Of a stretch of DNA of 64,000 bases, positions 43,467-55,499 are shown piece by piece. Source of the DNA: Mercenaria mercenaria (lineage: Eukaryota; Mollusca; Bivalvia; Venerida; Veneridae); assembly GCF_021730395.1 (NCBI RefSeq), contig NC_069377.1, positions 40,626,501-40,690,500 of the forward strand. Direction: 5' to 3'. The number at the start of each line of letters is the position of its first letter. Within the stretch, counting starts at the first letter, position 1. A program made the translations under genes and the position numbers. Below the pieces are notes generated by a model. That model saw only the letters and a program-made list of their open reading frames with translations. It made no database searches and was not told the origin of the DNA.

Positions 43467-44833
43467 TTAAGATCGGTGTGCAAAACTGTATATGTCATCC
43501 AAATTTCAAGGCTGTTCAAGTAGGTCAGTAGATCAAGGTCACAGTCAAGTGGCTCCTAATTACTTGGGGGTCATCAAGTAATTATAATTAGTCTAGGAAA
43601 TATGATCAGATAATTTTTAAAGTATTTTTTCCTATATAACTCATACAAGTGACAATCACCCTTGGGGCATAATTTGAACCATCTTGTTAGAGAACAACTA
43701 GGCAATGCTACATACCAAATATCAAAGGCTTAAGCCTTGAACTTTCAGACAAGAAGATTTTTTATTTTTTTTTCATATTTTTTACATATAAATCTATGTA
43801 AAACTTGGAAACCCCGGCGCAGGGCCTCTTTTCATCCTAGGGTAATAATTTGAACAGTCTTGGTAGAGGACCACAAGGTAACGCTACACACCAAACATCA
43901 AAGGCCTAGGTCTTGTGGTTTCAGACAAGAAGATCTTTAAAGTTCTTCCCTATATAAGCCTATGTAAAATTGGGACCCCCTGGGTGGGGCCTCTTTTCTC
44001 CCCAGGGTCATAATTTGAATAATTTTGGTAGAGGACGACTAGACAATGCTACATACCAAATATCAAAAGCCAAGCCCTTGCAGTTTCAGACAAGAAGATT
44101 TTTAAAGTTTTTTCCTATTCAAGTCTAAGTAAAACTTGCAACCCCTGGGGCAGGGCCTCTTTTTGCCCAAAGGTAATAAATTAAACAATCTTGGTAGAGG
44201 ACCACAGGGCAATGCTACATGCCAAATATCAAAGGCCTAGATCTTGTGGTTTCAGACAAGAAGATTTTTAAAGATTTTTCCTATATAACGCTATGTAAAA
44301 TTTGGGACCCCTGGGGCGGGGCCTCTTTTTACCCCAGGGGCATAATTTGAACAAACTTCATAGAGGACCATTTAGATGACGTTACATGCCAAATATTGAG
44401 GCTGTACGCTTTGCGGTTTTGGACAAGAAGATTTTCAAACTTTTCCCTATTTAAGTCGATGTAAACGATGTGACCCCCAGGGTGGGGCCACATTTGACCC
44501 TAGGAGGATAATTTGAACAATGTTGGTAGAGGACTACTAGATGATGTTACATGCCAAATATTTAAGCCCTATGACCATTGGTTTTGGACAAAAAGATTTT
44601 TAAAGTTTTCTCTTCGGTTGCCATGGCAACCAGAGTTCTGTATGGAATTCAGTTTTTTGAACATTTTTTAAAGACCATCCAAGGAACATCCCTGTGAAGT
44701 TTCATCAAAATTAGCCTGGTGGTTTAGGAGATGTTATGTATTAAAGGAAAGTGTGGCTGGACGCTGGATGGACAGACGCCAGACGGTGAGCGATCACAAT
44801 AGCTCATCCTGAGCCTTTGGCTCAGGTGAGCTA

Positions 44834-46270
44834 AAAATTTAATTGGACAATAGTTACGTTCAGTAATAAAATTACATTGGTTTATAGACCAGGAAGTCCA
44901 TGGAGGGTAATTATCTAATAATAGAAAATGTAATATAATATTGCCGATCCCAGCTACAGTTGAACTATCTACCGGTATATCATTTTTTACTGTGTTTGGC
45001 CTACAAAGACTGAATAGCAAAATAACCTTAGTTAGTAGTATTAACGATTTGTCAGAAGAAATAGAAGTGTATTGACTCTATTTTCAAGAAATTTGCTGTA
45101 TAAAAATTTGTAAAGCAAGGTATATTCATTTAATAAAATGTCCAAAATAGATTAGATGTGGATTATCACATCATTCCTCACTGCATAAGCAATGGGAAAG
45201 AAATCAGGGGGAAAAGGACAACAAGGTACTGTATTCCACATCTAATCTAGCTTTTTTGCCCATGATATTCCAATGTCCAAGTTACATATGTTTCATAAAG
45301 GCAATTATTTCTTCCAGATTCCATGTAGATCAGGTAGAAAATGTAGCCTCTATTGAGTTGTTAACCTTTTTCTATGATTTCACCTATTGCTCATGAAATA
45401 GTTTCAAAATTGACCAATAATTCACAGAGACATATATTATGAACAGGTTCGAGTAGATCATGTAAGGTCTCTAGAATATCAAAGTGACTCATTCTCACAT
45501 TTTAAGGGAAACTTCTCTCTCAAAAATCCATAAAATGTGGCTGCCATAAAAGTGACCACTGGTACAAATGACTGACTTATGAAATATGCAAGATACTAGT
45601 ACCCTAATACATTACCAAAAATGTTATTTAAAAAGGGAGTAACCGTTGCAAGACTTTTGAAATAATGGAGAAAATCAACATTTCTCTATAGTGAATTTGG
45701 CCGCATCTGAGGAAGCTGGGGCCGTTACACAATTACATGTTCAAAAAGCACTACTTTTAACAACATACTAACAGTTTATGTATTTATGAGGGAAAATGTG
45801 GCAGCCACATTTCAAATAAAGGCATTACTAGTCTAAGTCTGTGGCAAATGTTTTTAGTAATAACAGAGGTAAAAGTAAAGTGAAACAAAACATCAACTTA
45901 GTGTAAAAGGGACATAATTCATGGAAAATGTCTACAAAACTAATGCAGAATGTGATCATGTGGCTAATAATGTGTTATGTTTGAATCAAATTTATTTACT
46001 GAGACAGAGCACAAGTGCACCATAAGCAAAAAGGGGATATAATTCATAACATATAGGTGTCAGTGTTTTGGACCTCATGTCATATGATATAAATGATGAT
46101 GTGGAACAACCATTTTAAGTTTGAATGAAATCCGCTAACAAGAGACATGGTAAAATAGCAACTAAATTAAACTTGAATTCTAAAGAAAAAAGGGGACATA
46201 ATTTATGAAACATTTTTACACCACAGTTGTGAACCTTGTGTCATATGATGAGGATGATGATGTGGAACAA
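44834..46270. repeat. Repeat-rich interval with small hairpin and decayed tandem units
   Basis: A 100-bp inverted repeat at 45149-45248 (AGATTAGATGTGGA ... TCCACATCTAATCT). From about 45860 to 46260, ~150-bp units with AAAGGGGACATAATTTATG and GATGATGTGGAACAACTATTTT recur. No gene is seen. Confidence 0.5.
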
Positions 46271-46483
46271 CTATTTTATTTTTATTTTTGTTTCATTGAA
46301 CGTTGCACTGATACAATTATAGGTAATGTAGCAACTTTCCAGCTTTGATGGTGGAGGAAGAACCCAGGCACTACTTCATCATAAGCAGGCACCTGAGTAG
46401 AACCACCAGCCTTCTGTAAGCCAGCTGGATGGTTTCCTCACATGAAGAATTCAATGCCCTGAGTGAGGCTCAAACCCACATGG
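46271..46483 (-). mobile_element. Rudi-like SINE, minus orientation
   Basis: Read on the minus strand: a B-box-like GGTTTGAGCCTC, GAGGAAACCATCCAGCTGGC, GGTTCTACTCAGGTGCCTGC, GTTCTTCCTCCACCATCAAA, GCTGGAAAGTTGC, TTGTATCAGTGCAACGTTCA and an A/T-rich tail at the low-coordinate end. It is the best-preserved SINE body in the window but lacks the 5' A box. Confidence 0.75.
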
Positions 46484-46523
46484 CTTATTTTATGACATTA
46501 ATAAAGGACCATAATTCTAGAAA

Positions 46524-48440
46524 CAAGAGGACCATGATGGTCCTGAATCGCTCACCTCTTCCCACATGACCCAGTTTTGAGTATGACGTCGTTTTTTCTA
46601 TTATTTGACATAGTGACCTTGTTTTCGAGCTCATGTGACTCAGTTTTGAACTTGATCTAGATATTATCAAGATGAAAATTCTGACCAATTTTCATGAAGA
46701 TCCATTGAAAAATATGGTCTCTAGAGAGGTCACAAGGTTTTTCTATTATTTGACCTATTGACCTAGTTTTCGAAGGTACATGACCCTGTTTTGAACTTTA
46801 CCTAGATATCATCGAGGTGAACATTCTCACTAATTTTCATACAGATCTCATGAAAAATATGGCCTCTAGAGAGGTCACAAGTTTTTTCTATTTTTATACC
46901 TACTGGCCTAGTTTTTGACCGCAAGTGACCCAGTTTCGAAACTGACCTAGATATCATCAAGGTGAACATTCAGATCAATTTTCATGAAGATCCATTGAAA
47001 AATATGGTCTCTAGAGAAGTCAAAAGATTTTAATAATTTTAGACCTACTGACCTAGTTTTTGACCGCAGTTGACCCAGTTTCGAACTTGACCTAGATATC
47101 ATCAAGATGAACATTCAGACCAACTTTCATACAGATCCCATAAAAAGTATGGCCTCTAGAGAGGTCACAAGGTTTTTTTATTATTTGACCTACTGACCTA
47201 GTTTTTTAAGGCACGTGACCCAGTTTCAAATTTGATCTAGATATCATCAAGGTGAACATTCTGACCAATTTTTATGGAGATCCATTCACAAGTATGGCCT
47301 CTAGAGAGGTCACAAGGTTTTTCTATTTTTAGACCTACTGACCTAGTTTTTGATCGCACATGACCCAGTTTCGAACTTGACCTAGATATCATCAAGATGA
47401 ACATTTAGACCAATTTTCATACAGATCCCATGAAAAATATGGCCTTTAGAGAGGTCACAAGGTTTTTCTATTATTTAACCTACTGACCTAGTTTTTGAAG
47501 GCACGTGACCCACTTTCGAACTTGACCTAGATATCATCAAGATGAACATTCAGACCAACTTTCATACAGATCCCGTAAAAAATATGGCCTCTAGAGAGGT
47601 CACAAGGTTTTTCTATTATTTGACCTACTGACCTAGTTTTTGATGGCATGTGACCCACTTTGGAACTTTACCTAGATATCATCAAGGTGAACATTCTGAC
47701 CAATTTTCATGAAGATCTCATGAAATATATGGCCTCTAGAGAGGTCACAAGGTTTTTCTATTTTTAGACCTACTGACCTAGTTTTTGACCGCACTTGACC
47801 CAGTTTCGAACTTGACCTAGATATCATCAAGACGAACATTCAGACCAACTTTCATACAGATCCCATGAAAAATATGGCCTTTAGAGAGGTCACAAGGTTT
47901 TTCTATTATTTGACCTACTGACCTAGTTTTTGAGGGCACGTGACCCAGTTTTGAACTTGACCTAGATATCATCAAGGTGAACGCTCTGACCAATTTTCAT
48001 AAAGATCTCATGAAATATATGGCCTCTAGAGAGGTCACAAGGTTTTTCTATTTTTAGACCTACTGACCTAGTTTTTGAAGGCACGTGACCCACTTTCGAA
48101 CTTGACCTAGATATCATCAAGGTGAACAATCCCACCAATTTTCATGAAGATCTTGTGAAATATATGGCCTCTAGAGAGGTCACAAGGTTTTTCTATTTTT
48201 AGACCTACTGACCTAGTTTTTGAAGGCACGTGACGCAGTTTCGAACTTGACCTAGATATCATCAAGATGAACATTCTGACCAACTTTCATAAAGATCCCA
48301 TTGAAAATGTGACCTCTAGAGTGGTCACAAGCAAAAGTTTACGGACGCACGCACGCACGGACGCACGGACAGACGACGGACGACGGACACCGCGCGATCA
48401 CAAAAGCTCACCTTGTCACTTTGTGACAGGTGAGCTAAAA
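46524..48440 (+). mobile_element. Tandem-core element, family E, complete
   Basis: The left end CAAGAGGACCATGATGGTCC is palindromic (AGGACCA-TGA-TGGTCCT) and is followed by TGAATCGCTCACCT. About twelve 145-bp cores with GACCTACTGACCTAGTTTTT, GACCTAGATATCATCAAG and GGCCTCTAGAGAGGTCACAA follow. The right end has an ACGC/ACGG microsatellite (about 48340-48385), then the hairpin AGCTCACC-TTGTCACTTTGTGACA-GGTGAGCT. The termini resemble those of family C, although the core differs. Confidence 0.85.
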
Positions 48441-48466
48441 ATAGCCACTGAAAACAGTCCATTCTA

Positions 48467-48924
48467 GACGGTGTCGATCGAAAATCCCGAATAACGAAAA
48501 TGCCTATTTTTTCTTTGCCGAATAATGTTCAGCATTTTCCTGCTCACATTCTCTCCATATCTGAAGTCAATTAGCAAATGGGAAAGGGGTGAAACTTGAA
48601 GAAATAAAACACAGAATATTGAGAAAAATCGAAAACGCCGATTGATTTTTTGGAAAAAAAGTCGAATAGTGAATTTCAACATTTTCTTAAGTTACAAGAC
48701 AGTGTCTTTTCAATACTCAAGCATGTAGCTCATCCAAATACCAATTGGCATTGCAAGTATGGATGCTCTGTGTTGTTTACTTTTTTCAGAAATTGATCTG
48801 AAAAATTCGTTATTCGGTAATCTATTTTTGATTTAGAAAAAGGCAGGAAAAACACTAAAAATTTGTATTTTGCCTCTCCTGAAAACCACCTTTTTATTTT
48901 TCGGGAATTTCGATCGACACCGTC
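48467..48924. mobile_element. 458-bp MITE
   Basis: The inverted ends GACGGTGTCGATCGAAAATC and GAATTTCGATCGACACCGTC are about 24 bp with one or two mismatches. CCGAATAACGAA-type words occur subterminally in both orientations. No clear target duplication. The short minus-strand frames inside are not genes. Confidence 0.75.
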
Positions 48925-49361
48925 ATTATGTATGGTCATCTTCACATCAAGGTCCTTCATCTGTAAAACTTTCAAGCATATCCTTTTAACAGTGTTTAAG
49001 GTGTTGTACACACAAGATTTTTCTCTATATTGTATATAGCAAAACTATCAGAGGGTCGTAACTGCGGTAAAATAGTCATAACAAAGGTTCCTTTCTTTAT
49101 GGTCATCTTCGTATCAAGCTTATTCATCTGTGAGAGTTTAAAACAAATCAGGCTAAATCATGTGTGGGAGCAGTTGGACATACAAGATTTTGGGACGTAC
49201 AGACATACGGACGTACTGATAGCAGCAACGCTACATGCCCTCCACCACATAACTGTGGGGGCTTAATAAAAAGACAATCACTCAGTGCAAAATGACCCAA
49301 CTGGAACATGAAGATGATATGTGCATCTCCCCTTGGGGGTGAAGTTTTCAACGAAGCTTCA
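48925..49361. mobile_element. Partial tandem-core element, GGTCATCTTC family
   Basis: Two units with TATGGTCATCTTC and CATCAAG/TATCAAG are followed by a degenerate ACGG-like run (GGACGTACAGACATACGGAC) and a terminal hairpin GCCCTCCAC...GTGGGGGC (about 49237-49262). A new unit type begins after it. Confidence 0.55.
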
Positions 49362-49363
49362 TT

Positions 49364-49489
49364 GAATTCTAACCAGTGGCTGCAGAGGAATTCTAGCCAG
49401 TGGTTGCAGAGGAATTCTAGCCAGTGGTTGCAGAGGAATTCTAGAAAGTGATTGCGGAGGAATTCTAGCAAGTGGTTGCAGAGGAATAC
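49364..49489. repeat. 24-bp tandem repeat
   Basis: About five copies of GAATTCTAGCCAGTGGTTGC plus AGAG, with small differences. The period is eight codons, which explains the repetitive minus-strand frame 49148-49471. Confidence 0.9.
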
Positions 49490-49951
49490 TGTAGAAAAGA
49501 AATTCTGCTATTGTATACTAATGTTGAATAATCGACTGGCAATAAGTCAGTGAAATATTACCTGATCGAAATATGAAAACAATATGTACATTTACTCTTA
49601 GGAGTAAAGCTTCTTACAAAGTTTTGATGAATTCCAGCACATAATACTAAAGAAAAGAAATTTTGATAAAGTACTAATGTTGAATAATCAAAGTGCAATA
49701 ACTCTGTAAAAAAATATCCAGCCGCAACATGGAAGATAATATGCCCATCTTTTATCAAGAGTGAAGCATCCTATAAAGTTTCACTAAATATCAGCCGGTT
49801 GTTGCTCAGAAATACTCCAGACAAGAATGCACACGGAAGAAGTAGCAACTACATGCTTCCCTTTATTAGGATGTTTTTTTTTTAAATACCTGTAAAGATT
49901 AATCAAAACTGATTATAGAGCTTATAACTGCAGAACAATATAATACTATAG
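49490..49951. repeat. Decayed tandem-core units
   Basis: ~170-180-bp units with ATGTTGAATAATC, CAACATGGAAGATAATATG and GTGAAGCATCCTATAAAGTT continue the pattern seen at 49290-49360. No gene. Confidence 0.5.
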
Positions 49952-50165
49952 GCCTTTAACCTTAAGTCTGCTGGTGGCAATTGGTTTTGCTTTTGCGACC
50001 AGTGCAGACCCAGATCAGCCTGCACATCCGTACATGGTTGATCATGGTCTGCATTGTAAGCTATTCAGTCAGTAAATTTTCTGTCCCTTTGAATAATAAA
50101 TTGTATTGCCCAAATTGAATGATGGGCCAGTCCATTTTAAAATTTTGGCAGGGTAAAGGTTAAAA
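49952..50165. mobile_element. Short MITE/SINE-like element
   Basis: The ends GCCTTTAACCTTAAG and CAGGGTAAAGGTTAAAAG are inverted. The centre contains GACCAGTGCAGACC and GATCAGCCTGCAC...GATCATGGTCTGCA, itself an inverted pair. About 210 bp, non-coding. Confidence 0.55.
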
Positions 50166-51060
50166 GAGATGAAACATCTTACCCATCATCAATTTTTTAA
50201 CAAGGCTGAAAGCTAGGGATAACCTATACACCAGTTTTATTGCATTGTAAACACTATTCTCTACCTGAGGAAACTGAGTCACAGAGCTTTAAAAAAAAAC
50301 TGTCAGTTGTGTGATCTTCTTTATATAGTAACTTCTTTGTAACTGCATATCTAGGGGTATAAACAGATATAATGCAAGAGATGTCTAATGACAATTTCAA
50401 GTCCTTCCACCTAATACTAGCTTACATACAATAGCTTCAGCAAAATTTTCTAAGTTAAAAAAGGTGTATAAACTTGCCACATGAGGTCTTCCCATGATGC
50501 TTAAGACATGTGGAGAATCTGAAAACATTTGGTCATGCAATTCCTGAGAAACATGCTTACATGCAAAACTGTCACAAAATTTCTAACTTGAAAAAGGGGC
50601 ATTATTTGTGAAAATGTGAGCTAGAGTTATGTAACTAGCTACGTGAGATCATCTTATAATGCCAAAGAAATGTGTGAAGTACGAAAGCATTTGGCTTGGT
50701 AGTCTTTGAGAAACCTCCTTATATGCAAAACTTTAAGCAAAATTTCTAAATTAAAAAAAAGAGACATAATTTTGACAAAATAATAACAAGAGTAACATTA
50801 CTTGCCAGATAAGATTAACTTATGATGCAAAAGACATGTGTGAAGTCTGAAAGCATTTGATATAGTAGTTTTTCAGAAACCTGCTTACATGTAAAACTTT
50901 AACCTAAAATTCTAAGTTAAAAAGGCACATAAATAATTTTGACATAATGCAAGCTAGAGTTCTGTAACTTGTCCTGGGAAGTCATGATGCTGAAGACATT
51001 TGTGAAGTTTGAAAGCATTTGGTCTGGTAGTTTCTGAGAAATCTATTTACATGCAATTTC
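50166..51060. repeat. Tandem-core units, ~150 bp, decayed
   Basis: Four or five units with TTCTAAGTTAAAAAAGG, CATGTGTGAAGTCTGAAAGC and ATTTGGTCTGGTAGTTTCTG. No microsatellite or clear terminus is visible. No gene. Confidence 0.55.
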
Positions 51061-51790
51061 AAAGTTAACAAAAGTGCCGGACTGTCACAAAATACGCCCG
51101 TCTAAATATTCAGTTACGTATCATTAAGGTTATAATGTTGATGTTGTATGCCTTGTTATAACCCAAACCAAGAGTAAGAAGGAATCAAGGTATTTGTGAG
51201 GTTCCATGTGGGATGACATTGACAATCAGATCAAAACTGTTTGAATGGACAAGGCTAATTTCGAGTGTGACCTTCTACTTGAACTTAGTGACCCCAAAGT
51301 CATGTTCACTGATTGTCGTCTTGATGAAGTTAACAATTGATGCTAGTTTTATGAAAATCTTCCAAGTGACTTAGCGGATATGGAACTGACACAAAGTTAA
51401 GCTATTTAACCTTTGAAAGACAAGTGTAGACTTTACCAAGTAAACAGGGTGGTGCAATCTGCATGTCGTCTTGATGAAGTAAATAAGTTATGCTTGTTTT
51501 ATGAAAATATTCCCAGAGGTTTAAAAGGTATGGAGCTGACAGGAAGTTGAGCTATCTGCTTTTGACCTAAAAGTATGACCTTGACCTTGGACGTAGTGAC
51601 CTTAGTTATGCGCACTACTGTCTTGATGAGGTAAATAATTTATGCCAGCTTTATGAAAATCTTCCCAGCAGTTAAGAAAATCAGGAGCAGAAACAATGAA
51701 CAGACAAACAATCATGTATGACTCCAAAATAACAAACAACCATGTATGACAACAGGCATGATGCCTCATGACCTTGTTTTGATGCAATTG
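51061..51790. repeat. Tandem-core units and terminal hairpin, another family
   Basis: Three or four units contain GTCGTCTTGATGAAGT, TTTATGAAAATCTTCCCAG and GGTATGGAGCTGACA. They end with a small palindrome (AGGCATGATGCCT) and CATGACCTTGTTTTG. No gene. Confidence 0.55.
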
Positions 51791-52309
51791 TTTTGCGTTG
51801 TTTTAACGGCCTATCGGCAGTTTTTTATTTTTGATGTTAAAATTGTCAGGCTATCTGTCAGCTACTTTAAAATCACAGTTCATTGTTCTGTAACATTTCT
51901 AGGCATTGACAGATAACCAGTCGCATTGTTCAATTGTTGTTTACTAAATTACATTCCAAAATATTAGAACTATACATATGTTATGCGGTTGTTTCAGCTA
52001 GTGAAACTGTAATTCTAGCTTTCGCAAGGATTCTTTATAAAAGTACGCAGTGTCAGCCCGAGTTATTCGACAGTTCAATCAACAATTACCCTGCTGTATT
52101 AAATTAAATTGATGTTTTAATGTAATGTCCATTATTGACTTTGTAAAGCTTGATAAGTTTATGTCAGTTGAATGCTGAACACCACTAAATCCAGCTGTTC
52201 TGTATTTCATATAAAATCCACTTACTTCATAACGGGTTTTCGACATTTTCTAGCATATCAGATTTTCAGAGACATATATTCCCATAAAGAACTAGATTGC
52301 TACTTTAGA
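51791..52309. other. Interval with no recognised feature
   Basis: AT-rich unique sequence between two element clusters. No gene-like frame with support. Confidence 0.4.
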
Positions 52310-53480
52310 CAAGAGGACCATGATGGTCCTGAATCGCTCACCTGTCCTCACATGACCCAGTTTTGAACTGAGTATGACGTCGTTTTTTCTATTATTTGAC
52401 ATAGTGACCTAGTTTTTGAGCTCATGTGACCCAGTTTTGAACCTGACCTAGATATCATCAAGATAAAAATTCTGACCAATTTTCATGAAGATCCATTGAA
52501 AAATATGGCCTCTAGAGAGGTCACAAGATGTTTTATTATTTGACCTACTGACCTAGTTATTGACGGCACGTGACCCAGTTTCGAGTTTTGACCTAGATAT
52601 CATCAAGGTGAACATTCTGACCAATTGTAATGAAGATCCATTCAAAAGTATGGCCTCTAGAGAGGTCACAAGGTTTTTCTATTTTTCGACCTACTGACCT
52701 AGTTTTTGACCGCAGTTGACCCAGTTTTGAACTTGACCTAGATATCATCAAGATGAACAATCAGACCAACTTTCATACAGATCCCATGAAAAAAATGGCC
52801 TCTATAGAGGTCACAAGGTTTTTTTATTATTTGACCTACTGACCTAGTTATTGACAGCACGTGACCCAGTTTCGAACCTGACCTAGACATCATCAAGATG
52901 AACACTCTGACCAATTTTTATGAAGATTCATTCATAAGTATGGCCTCTAAAGAGGTCACAAGGTTTTTCTATTTTTAGACCTACTGACCTAGTTTTTGAC
53001 CGTACTAGACCCAGTTTCAAACTTGACCTAGATATCATCAAGATGAACAATCAGACCAACTTTCATACAGATCCCGTGAAAAATATGGCCTCTAGAGAGG
53101 TCACAAGGTTTTTCTATTATTTGACCTACTGACCTAGTTTTTGATGGCACATGACCCAGTTTCGAACTTGGCCTAGATATCATCAAGGTGAACATTCTCA
53201 TCAATTTTCATGAAGATCTTTGAAAAATATGGCCTCTAGAGAGGTCACAAGGTTTTTCTATTTTTCGACCTACTGACCTAGTTTTTGACTGCACGTGACC
53301 CAGTTTCGAACTTGACCTAGATATCATCAAGGTAAACATTCTGACCAATTTTCATAAAGACCCCATGAAAAATGTGACTTCTAGAGTGGTCACAAGCAAA
53401 AGTTTACGCACGGACGGACGGACGACGGACGCTGCGCGATCACAAAAGCTCACCTTGTCACTTTGTGACAGGTGAGCTAA
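52310..53480 (+). mobile_element. Tandem-core element, family E, shorter copy
   Basis: Same ends as 46524-48440 (CAAGAGGACCATGATGGTCC; ACGG run; AGCTCACC...GGTGAGCT hairpin), with about seven 145-bp cores. Some cores keep GTTATTGACGGCACGTGACC. The copy-number difference shows expansion or contraction of the core by unequal exchange. Confidence 0.85.
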
Positions 53481-54867
53481 AGAACAAAACGAAAAGGGGG
53501 TGTTAACACTACAGTTCGTTAAATACAACACGCTGAATTTACTACTTTTCGCTTCTTTCAATTTCTCTTTTCGAGATATTAAATTCTTACGCCGCCATTT
53601 TTACCTAGCATGCGATAGGAACATGCCGATTTCAATACAATGCCAAAATGATACATACTGAAACGCGGTAGGGTAAAAGTAAGCACGTTTCTGCCGAGAA
53701 AATGCACTAGGAAAGGAAGAAAGATTAGCACTATTTATATTTGGACTCTACTAGACTTGCGGAGGCTTACGTTTGATTTGGTAGTGATCAGCCTGTAAGA
53801 GAAAATTTTTGTTTGATTTTTACATGAATTTGCATTCATTCTCAAGGTACACCTATTTTACAATGATTCTGCTTAGTTGTTAAATGTTCGTTTTCCGAAT
53901 GACATCGTGGTCGGCTGAAGTAAGTTTGTAGCCTCAACTCAGTTACGGATCTGTCCGGGTATTTCCGACTTTGGCCTTATTTAGATTTGGTATTCATCCT
54001 CATTTGCATACTAAAGTATTAATTCTTAGAACGCAAGAATCATCACTTTGCCTCCGTCTCTTGTATAGTCAGGCTGTTTGCCAGTTTGTTCTTGGACATT
54101 TTTTTTATTTACACTTCTAAAACCTATACAAATTATTCAAACTTTGAAACTGCACGGTACTTATTATCATTAAATTATAGTTATATTTATTAGCGGTATT
54201 TGGCTGTTTTTCTCTAAGAAAACTCTGTAATTTTAGAGTTTGGTTCTCGGTCCGCCTGCTACACGACTTTTGCCAGATATTTCATTACTGATTATTTTAT
54301 TCAGTTTTAATTAATATTTATTGTTAAGGCTTCTCATAAATAAAAGTTGTTTGAAGCCGAAAGGAACATTATTAGTAGTTTATTTAACTTAGGAATTGTT
54401 TTAACTCGGGTGCTACCAGCCTCGTCTTGGGCACTACCAGCCTATAGGGTCACGACCAGACCCTAGTTTAGTCAACATATTGCTAATCCCCAAAATGAAT
54501 AACCTTGTAGTATTGTAATTTGTGGACTTAGTCCCCAGACAGTAGGCCCTTGCCCTTGGTCTGTTTATCTAACAGTTTACCCCACCCAAGTAAAGTACAG
54601 TAACGGCGGGGGCACTACAATACTTTGTATCTGGGGGTATAATAACCCATTGTTTCTTTTGGTGGAGAAATAGTATTTGTGGACTTTTTCACCTAGGAAA
54701 ATCTTTGTCAAGGGAGATAACCATGTGTATCCAAACCTTACTAAAGATTAATGCCCCTTAATTTTTAATCTGTGATGAAATTCTGCTTATAAAACATAAA
54801 ATGTTACACATGATGAATATTTGTAACTACAGTGATAAAGAGAAGCTGGCAAATTACTGAAGATGTT
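53481..54867. other. Interval upstream of the PINX1 3' end, nothing recognised
   Basis: Mixed-composition DNA with GCTACCAGCC/CACTACCAGCC duplicates near 54410-54445. No open frame of interest. Confidence 0.4.
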
Positions 54868-54873
54868 TTTATT
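54868..54873 (-). terminator. Candidate polyadenylation signal of the PINX1 locus
   Basis: AATAAA on the minus strand, about 185 bp beyond the TAA at 55057. It supports the open exon at 55057-55485 being a terminal exon. Confidence 0.4.
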
Positions 54874-55056
54874 TCTTCTGTCCCTTAAATAATACTTATA
54901 TCACCACAAAATTTAACAAGCAGCACGCATCTAACATTCCTAAACAATTTCATTAGTAACAACAAATAATAGGTAAGTAATAACAAAGATACAACTGTTA
55001 CTGAATGTAAATTTAGACAGTATTTCAACCCTTCTTTTTAGGAAGCACACCTCTTT

Positions 55057-55485
55057 TCACCTAAACTTTGTGTTTATTTTTCTCTTCACATCCTCTGATG
55101 TGGTCCTCAAACCGGAGTAACCTTTTACATGACTCATATTGGCACCCCTAAATGCTTCACTAACCAGCTTAACTTCATGCACAGTTGTAACATCCCTCGT
55201 CTCACTGTTACATGTTTTAGTGTTAGCATCATTAAAACCAACGTTGCTGTTAAATTTTCCTATTTCGGTAAATCCAGAATATTCCAAGTCACCTTTCCTT
55301 TTTGTTCTTTTACTGTTCTGTCTATCAAACTTGTCACTGACATTTATACAGACACTTACAGTAGAATGTTTAGCTTTTGTTTTAGGCGTGTCTCTCAAGT
55401 TGTATGAAATATCTGGCTGTGTGATTGTTTTAACTTCTTCTCGGTGACCAGAATCCTTCCCAGGTGATGATTTCTTGGCAACATT
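55057..55485 (-). CDS. Candidate sixth, terminal exon of the PINX1 locus
   Basis: A good acceptor (TATTATTTTTCAG) at 55486 opens a 143-codon frame to the stop at 55057. It starts NVAKKSSPGKDSGH and is basic, serine/threonine-rich, ending KRKINTKFR. The frame begins in phase 0. Exon 5 of PINX1 has a donor (AAG-GTATAT) at 57822 that is also phase 0, but a TGA lies five codons before that donor. So this exon is in frame with PINX1 except for one stop. It could be an alternative C-terminus, a readthrough extension, 3' UTR, or part of another transcript. No domain is recognised. Confidence 0.45.
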   Translation of the reverse strand, partial: NVAKKSSPGKDSGHREEVKTITQPDISYNLRDTPKTKAKHSTVSVCINVSDKFDRQNSKRTKRKGDLEYSGFTEIGKFNSNVGFNDANTKTCNSETRDVTTVHEVKLVSEAFRGANMSHVKGYSGLRTTSEDVKRKINTKFR

Positions 55486-55499
55486 CTGAAAAATAATAT

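Larger units (their letters stand above)
39485..44833 (-). mobile_element. Tandem-core element, AGCTCACC family (C), with nested insertions
   Basis: Its outer ends are CAGAGGGACATGATGGCCCT...CTCACCTGAG at the left and GAGCCTTTGGCTCAGGTGAGCT at the right. They are the reverse complement of the 7250-8832 copy. The right half (about 43700-44750) holds ~166-bp cores with CAAGAAGATTTTTAAAGTTT and GGGGCGGGGCCTCTTTT; the left half has GTAGGTCAGTAGGTCA-type units. Three other elements lie inside: 39605-41126, 41269-41797 and 42171-43466. Confidence 0.75.

Noticed and set aside
55129-55447. Plus-strand frames of 92 and 102 codons
   Set aside because: They are antisense shadows of the minus-strand candidate exon, which has the acceptor, the phase match and the downstream poly(A) signal.
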